Positions 59,892-64,000 of a DNA stretch of 64,000 nt are shown here, one piece after another. The notes beneath the pieces were generated by a model, which ran no database searches, was not told the DNA's origin, and was given only the letters and a program-made list of their open reading frames with translations. A program made the position numbers and the translations under genes. Positions within the stretch are counted from its first letter, which is position 1. The number at the start of each line of letters is the position of its first letter. Source of the DNA: Homalodisca vitripennis. Lineage: Eukaryota > Arthropoda > Insecta > Hemiptera > Cicadellidae. Where the stretch lies: contig NC_060207.1 of NCBI RefSeq assembly GCF_021130785.1, forward strand, positions 1,634,501 to 1,698,500. The letters are read 5' to 3'.

Positions 59892-60901
59892 ATGGAAGAT
59901 GATTTAATACATTGTCACAAGTGTAAGAAAAAAACTAAAAATATAGATTCTAAAATTGTTCAAACTCAAAACGGATTGTATAGAATTGCAGCTAAATGTT
60001 TAAAATGTAAGACAAATAACAGTAAATTTATAATGAATCCAAAAGAAAAACAAGTTAAGAAAGAATCGAAGAATAAAGAGCAAATAGAGATTGAAGCTAG
60101 AGAAATTCATGCACCTGTAGGAAAGAAATTTAAAAAGGGAAAAATTATAACTTTAGGAATAGATGATTTATGGGCAGCAGATTTAGTAATAATGTCTAAC
60201 TATTCAGATCAAAATGATGGATTCAAGTATATGTTAAATGTTATAGTTCCTTTTTAAAATATGTTTGGTCAAGACCCATCAGGAGAAAAAATGGAAAAGA
60301 TGTTTCTCAAGCATTTGAAGATATAATCCAAGATGCAATTAAAATCAATCGCAAAGCTCCAAATCTGCTCCATACAGATAAGGGATTAGAATTTAAGAAT
60401 AATGAATTTAACGATGTTTTAAGAAAATATAACATAAATCTTTATCATACTGAGAATGAAGAAAAATCTAGTATTATTGAAAGATATAACAGAACTCAAA
60501 ATGAGAGAATGAAAGTAATTTTCGAGAATAATAAGAATTTTAAATGGATTGATGTTCTTAAAAATATAGTAAAAGATTATAATAATACTTTTCATAGAAC
60601 TACAAAAATGAAACCAAAAGATGTTAATAAAGAAGCTGAAAAAGAATTATTGGAAACTGTTTTCAAGTATATTCCACCAGAAATTCACACTAAAACTAAA
60701 TTTAAAGTCAATGATCATGTAAGAATTGTTAGTAAAAAACAAACATTTTCGAACAAATATAAGAACAATTGGTCAAGAGAAGTATTCGTAATCTATCAAA
60801 TTAATAACACAGATCCTGTAACTTATAGTATAAAAGATTTAAATAATGAAGAAATAACCGGAAGTTTTTACGAATATGAATTGAGAAAGGCAAAGCTATA
60901 A
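59892..60901 (+). pseudogene. Zinc-motif plus Polinton integrase, frameshifted
   Basis: It starts MEDDLIHCHKCKKKTKN after GATATATAA, two bases after the polymerase stop. Two CxxC pairs (HCHKCKKK, KCLKCKTN) form a zinc ribbon in the first ~45 residues, fused in frame to the integrase core: REIHAPVGKKF, GIDDLWAADLVIM. At about 60247 one base is missing relative to fragment 1, giving an early stop (VIVPF). The remainder reads on in another frame: LLHTDKGLEF, EKSSIIERYNRTQNE (Glu), then the C-terminal DNA-binding segment NDHVRI and NNWSREVF to EYELRKAKL. All three catalytic acids survive across the two frames. Fragment 1 shows different breaks in the same gene. Confidence 0.9.
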
Positions 60902-60919
60902 AAATTTTTTTCTATATAA

Positions 60920-61297
60920 ATGGAGGCCCAAAAGAAATGTTCCATGAGTCAAGAATTTAAAGATTTTTCGAAGTTTTCTCAAGAAAAGACTAGAAAAGAT
61001 GGATTATACTATTATTGTAAGGATTGTAATAAGAAATATAGAAAAGAATTATTTGATAAAATGGAAAACTTATCCTTGGAAGAGAAAGAATGCACACGGT
61101 GTAAAAAATTTAAGAATATTTCAGAATTTTTAATCACCATTATAGTAAAGACAAAAAACAAGCATATTGTAAAGAATGTATTAGAGAAATCTTTGCTAGA
61201 CCAGTTAGTTCATTGCGTATGCGGAAGAGAAATTCAACAATTCTATAATCTTAAAAGAAATTTACAAACGAAGTATCATAATTCGAAAGTTTTATAG
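60920..61297 (+). pseudogene. Small zinc-binding protein, fragment 2 copy
   Basis: It matches 47726-48097 but CSMCQEF reads CSMSQEF. A frameshift after NISEF replaces the middle cysteine pair with unrelated residues (LITIIVKTKNKHIVK). The frame is restored before HCVCGREIQQF. The last residues differ slightly. It starts after TTTTTTTCTATATAA, eighteen bases downstream of the integrase stop. It is convergent with the minor-capsid-like gene, whose stop is two bases away. Confidence 0.8.
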
Positions 61298-61797
61298 TTT
61301 AATTAGTAACTTGTAATCTTAAATAAATTGTTGTTTTACTCTCTTTCTTCAATAAATTGCCTTCAGAGTCTTGTATAGTCAGAACGATGTTTTGAATTCT
61401 TTCAATATTTTTTCTAATTGGAATATAATTGATTTCATTCGGTTTTTCACTGATTTTTGATCCATAAGATACATTTGGGAAAAAAGTGTATACAATTTCA
61501 GATTCTTTGCGAAGATGTTCAGAATGATTTTCAAAACTAGGTTCAACGAGATTACAATGTACTTCAATTACATCAAACGGTCAAAATTTTGGTGTTTTAT
61601 TTCCTAAATATACCTGATTTGGCTCAATAGTTTCTTGAACAAACCCTAATAAATGTACTATAATTGCTGAAAACATTATTCTTACTGGTGATTTTATTTG
61701 AATTTTGTTAAAGAGATAATTTTTTGCATTTCAAACTTGTTTTCGTCAAAGTTTAAAGATTTATCTGATTGTTTGAATGTTTTCAGATAATATTTAA

Positions 61798-62872
61798 GGG
61801 GAGATGTACGCCCTATACCAGCTCATGTTAATTTTCAAATATTTATGTTCCTTTTTCTCAAGAACTATGATACCTAACGAATTGGAATTTTTAGCACTTC
61901 TAAAACATACTATTATACACCAGCCCTGCCACTTTTAAAGATTTACAATCAATATTTTTGGCTTTAGAAATTTTTTAAGGATACTCAATATATTTTTTAA
62001 TTATTTGTTTTTAAAAAAAATTTTATTTTTTTTTATTTTGACCTAGACTTAATGAAAGTGGCAGGGATTGTATGAATAGGTACGTTATATATATGATATA
62101 AATTTCATGAAGATTGGACAACTAGTTCCTGAGAAAAAGGAACATTTATGTCAAAAAAGTAAATTTTCGGTAATTCACAAAAAACTTTTATGTATACAAA
62201 AATATGATTGAAAAGTACCTTTTAAAACATTCCTGCTTCATAGTCTTGTTCCTTGGCCTTATCATCATCAATTAGTTTCTTCCTCACCATTCTTGCCCGT
62301 TTCCTAGCTTGCTTTGTCTCTTCTTCACCAGCTTTTTCGGCTTTCCTCACTCGGTCCTCATCAATCTGACGTAGGGTATAAACACAGTTTTGGCCTAGCT
62401 TTATACCTAGATCATTAAGTACTTTTATTCTGCCTTGACTTCCTTCATTAAAAGTAATAATACTGTCAAAAACACCAAATCTTAGTGTTTGCAGGCCTAC
62501 AAAATTTAATTTAGGTATACGCGTCCACAACACAGAATTAAAACATTCTGTGTTTGACCATGGAGACATTTTTAAGCAGGTCTGGTGAAAATAATATTAA
62601 AATATTATTAAAATAATATTAAGTAATATTAAAAAGTGCAAGTTATGTATATTAAAATGCTCAAAACAATATCCTATCGTTCAGAACGTCTTCGATACGT
62701 CTGACCACGGATCCGTGCGCCCGACTAGCATGTTTATAATTTTTTTTTTGCATATAAATATAACCCAAATATATATGTATTATATATCACTGAACTCAGA
62801 AAAATCTATACTTTAAGATAAAAATATAAAAAAATATTGATTTTTTTTTACAATATAGGCGTATATCTCCCC
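61798..62872 (-). mobile_element. TTAA-flanked DNA transposon with transposase C-terminal remnant
   Basis: GGGGAGATGTACGCCCTATA at the left and its near reverse complement TATAGGCGTATATCTCCCC at the right are each flanked by TTAA (61794-61797 and 62873-62876). Fragment 1 shows the unfilled site with a single TTAA at about 46304. TTAA duplication is typical of piggyBac and Kolobok superfamilies; the remnant protein favours a Kolobok-like origin, with moderate confidence. At 1075 bp it is non-autonomous. Confidence 0.85.
62222..62569 (-). pseudogene. C-terminal remnant of a transposase-like protein
   Basis: 115 codons, MSPWSNTECFNSVLWTRIPK, then FGVFDSIITFNEGSQGRIKVLNDLGIK and a strongly charged helix rich in Lys, Arg and Glu, ending DYEAGMF. 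The end (charged region then Y-x-A-G-x-F) is what I associate with the C-termini of Kolobok-type transposases in insects. No catalytic motif is included, so the fragment cannot be active. Confidence 0.5.
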
Positions 62873-63135
62873 TTAAAGGAATTTTTTATTTGATCGAAGG
62901 TATACAGTAATATCCTTTGCTTAAACCATAGTATTTTGTTATGTTCTTCTCACTAAACCCTATACAATAAGGAGAACTTTCACTAATATTTATTACAAAA
63001 TTTTTAGAATAAAAACCACTTAAACTAATAAAATAATTATTTGATTCTTCCTCTAAATGAATAGGATGTTCTAAGTTTAAAACTAATTTAGAGCTTTCCG
63101 AAGTCAATTTGAACAGCTTCATTTTCGTTATTTAA

Positions 63136-63476
63136 ATGGAGAAATTTTTAAAGCACAAAGATCAGATAAAACTTCAAACGTTTGAAGAAAATAAGAAAGA
63201 TCAACCTATTAGATTGTTAATTGCAGGTTCAAGAGGATGTGGAAAAACTACTTTATTATTGAATTTCATCTACAATAGATTAATCCCCTATTCAAATTTA
63301 TATGTTTTTAGTAAATCTTTAGAACAAGATGCGTACAAAAAATTACAACAATGATTAGAAAATATTGAGAAAAACTTAAGCAAAAAAATATCACATTTTT
63401 ATAATGCTTCTGAGGACATAGCTCCATTAAGCGAATGTAAACCCAATTCTTTAAGAAAGTTTACTGTAATGATAAG
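63136..63476 (+). pseudogene. Packaging ATPase, N-terminal part (FtsK/HerA type)
   Basis: MEKFLKHKDQIKLQ to IRLLIAGSRGCGKTTLLL contains a perfect Walker A motif (GSRGCGKT, residues ~31-38). A TGA after LQQ (63352-63354) ends the first frame, and coding sequence continues in frame (LENIEKNLSKKISHFYN) to about 63460. The Walker B part that should follow is absent: the sequence runs directly into the capsid-like fragment. This ATPase would pump DNA into virions. The start ATGGA follows CGTTATTTAA and is divergent from the minor-capsid-like gene. Confidence 0.75.
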
Positions 63477-63479
63477 GAA

Positions 63480-63695
63480 ATGTATTACAATCCTAAAGAA
63501 TTTTTAGCGAATAGACCTATTTATGTCATTGATACAACAAAGAGTTTGACAAATATATCTGGTTCAAAGAACGATATAATTATCAATATGGATTTTCAAA
63601 ATGCTGTTACAAACGCGATTTGTTATATTGTTGTTGTCTCTGAAAAATTGCTTGAATATGACATAATAAAAAACGATATTAGAGAAATTCAATAA
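63480..63695 (+). pseudogene. Putative major-capsid protein, C-terminal fragment
   Basis: 71 codons: FLANRPIYVIDTTKSL, NDIIINMDFQNAVTNAICY, IVVVSEKLLEYDIIKNDIREIQ. The run of a proline, a hydrophobic strand with Asp, a charged strand, and a final hydrophobic strand before a Tyr recalls the C-terminal jelly-roll strands of Polinton capsid proteins. This is by pattern only. A deletion must have joined it to the ATPase, removing ATPase Walker B and most of the capsid gene. A shorter copy of its end lies at 50990-51028. Confidence 0.5.
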
Positions 63696-64000
63696 TTTGT
63701 TGAAAAAATCGTCGTATTTTCTATATTATTCATCGGATAATTTTAAAACTTTACAGAATTGTTAAAGGCATTGATAAAAACATTTGATTTAAATTATATA
63801 AAGAAATATTGAAAAATAGGGATGATATAAGGAAAAATCTATTTCAAGGTCATCTTAAGGGTTGGACCGGAAGTGATGATTTAAAAACATACTGTAATAT
63901 TTACTGATCCTATATACTAAATTTCATCAAAAAAACTCCAATAGTTCTCGAGATATAAGAGTTTAAAGATCAGGGATGATTGGGGTAGATTTTAAAATTT
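63696..64000 (+). repeat. End region shared with 51029-51310
   Basis: AT-rich and non-coding, same orientation as the copy at 51029. It contains TTGGACCGGAAGTGATGAT and CCAATAGTTCTCGAGATATAAG and is cut by the window end. Confidence 0.75.

Larger units (their letters stand above)
61299..63122 (-). pseudogene. Putative Polinton minor-capsid gene, split by a transposon
   Basis: The 5' part (63122-62886) reads MKLFKLTSESSKLVLNLE to GLSKGYYCIPSIK and meets a TAA just before the 1075-bp insert. The 3' part (61793-61299) matches the plus-strand remnant 46349-46783 of fragment 1 and ends LRLQVTN then TAA. Its frame also contains changes (61379-61567 reads in an unrelated frame). Beta-rich composition and position next to the ATPase suggest a jelly-roll capsid protein, but this is an inference. 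It starts 13 bases from the divergent ATPase start. Confidence 0.5.
57414..64000 (+). mobile_element. Polinton/Maverick-type fragment 2
   Basis: Order: small gene (minus), polymerase B, zinc motif plus integrase and small zinc gene (all plus), putative minor-capsid gene (minus, split by an inserted transposon), packaging ATPase N-terminus (plus), putative major-capsid C-terminus (plus), and an end region that runs off the window. It is in inverted orientation to fragment 1 over the shared genes. Most genes carry at least one stop or frameshift, and the ATPase-to-capsid interval appears deleted. No BRO gene is present. Confidence 0.88.

Overview
The window is AT-rich eukaryotic repeat DNA, most likely from an insect or related arthropod chromosome. 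The clues are long satellite arrays, a Ty3/Gypsy element, a Tc1/mariner element, a decayed piggyBac-type transposase, small inverted-repeat elements and two inverted fragments of a Polinton/Maverick-type element. The Polinton fragments carry protein-primed DNA polymerase B, a retroviral-type integrase and capsid-module genes. I see no rRNA gene, no confident tRNA gene and no ordinary host gene.

Layout. 1-13510: six higher-order satellite units. Each is a block of 120-bp monomers plus an ~0.8-kb unrelated spacer, with monomer counts of about 18, 8, 15, 7, 15, 8 (alternating long and short). 13511-15720: unique AT-rich DNA. 15721-16705: ten ~101-bp repeats. 17770-18190: tRNA-like (SINE-like) repeat units. 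18791-27943: a minus-strand Gypsy element (LTR 26501-27943, gag-pro-pol, LTR 19863-21306), tandem with a second, internally deleted copy that shares the middle LTR. 31798-32683: seven 126-bp repeats. 32884-34825: sixteen 122-bp repeats. 36916-39410: a mariner-type (DD41D) transposon with 486-bp inverted repeats and TA target duplication. 44123-44866: a small inverted-repeat element. 46266-51310: Polinton fragment 1, with most genes on the minus strand. 52251-52730: two small orphan coding pieces. 53560-55690: piggyBac remnant. 56257-57236: inverted-repeat element with an AT microsatellite core. 57414-64000: Polinton fragment 2 on the plus strand, interrupted by a 1075-bp TTAA-flanked element.

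How the genes relate. The two Polinton fragments share polymerase, integrase, a small zinc protein and a putative minor-capsid gene in the same order. Both are broken by stops and frameshifts, and one in-frame stop near the polymerase C-terminus is present in both. Fragment 1 has an extra BRO-type gene in the gap between two convergent genes; fragment 2 has nothing there. Many genes of these elements begin at a T-rich stretch followed by TATAAATGGA or TTTAAATGGA, which looks like a shared promoter/start signal resembling the late promoters of cytoplasmic DNA viruses. The Gypsy element is young by its LTRs but already inactive.
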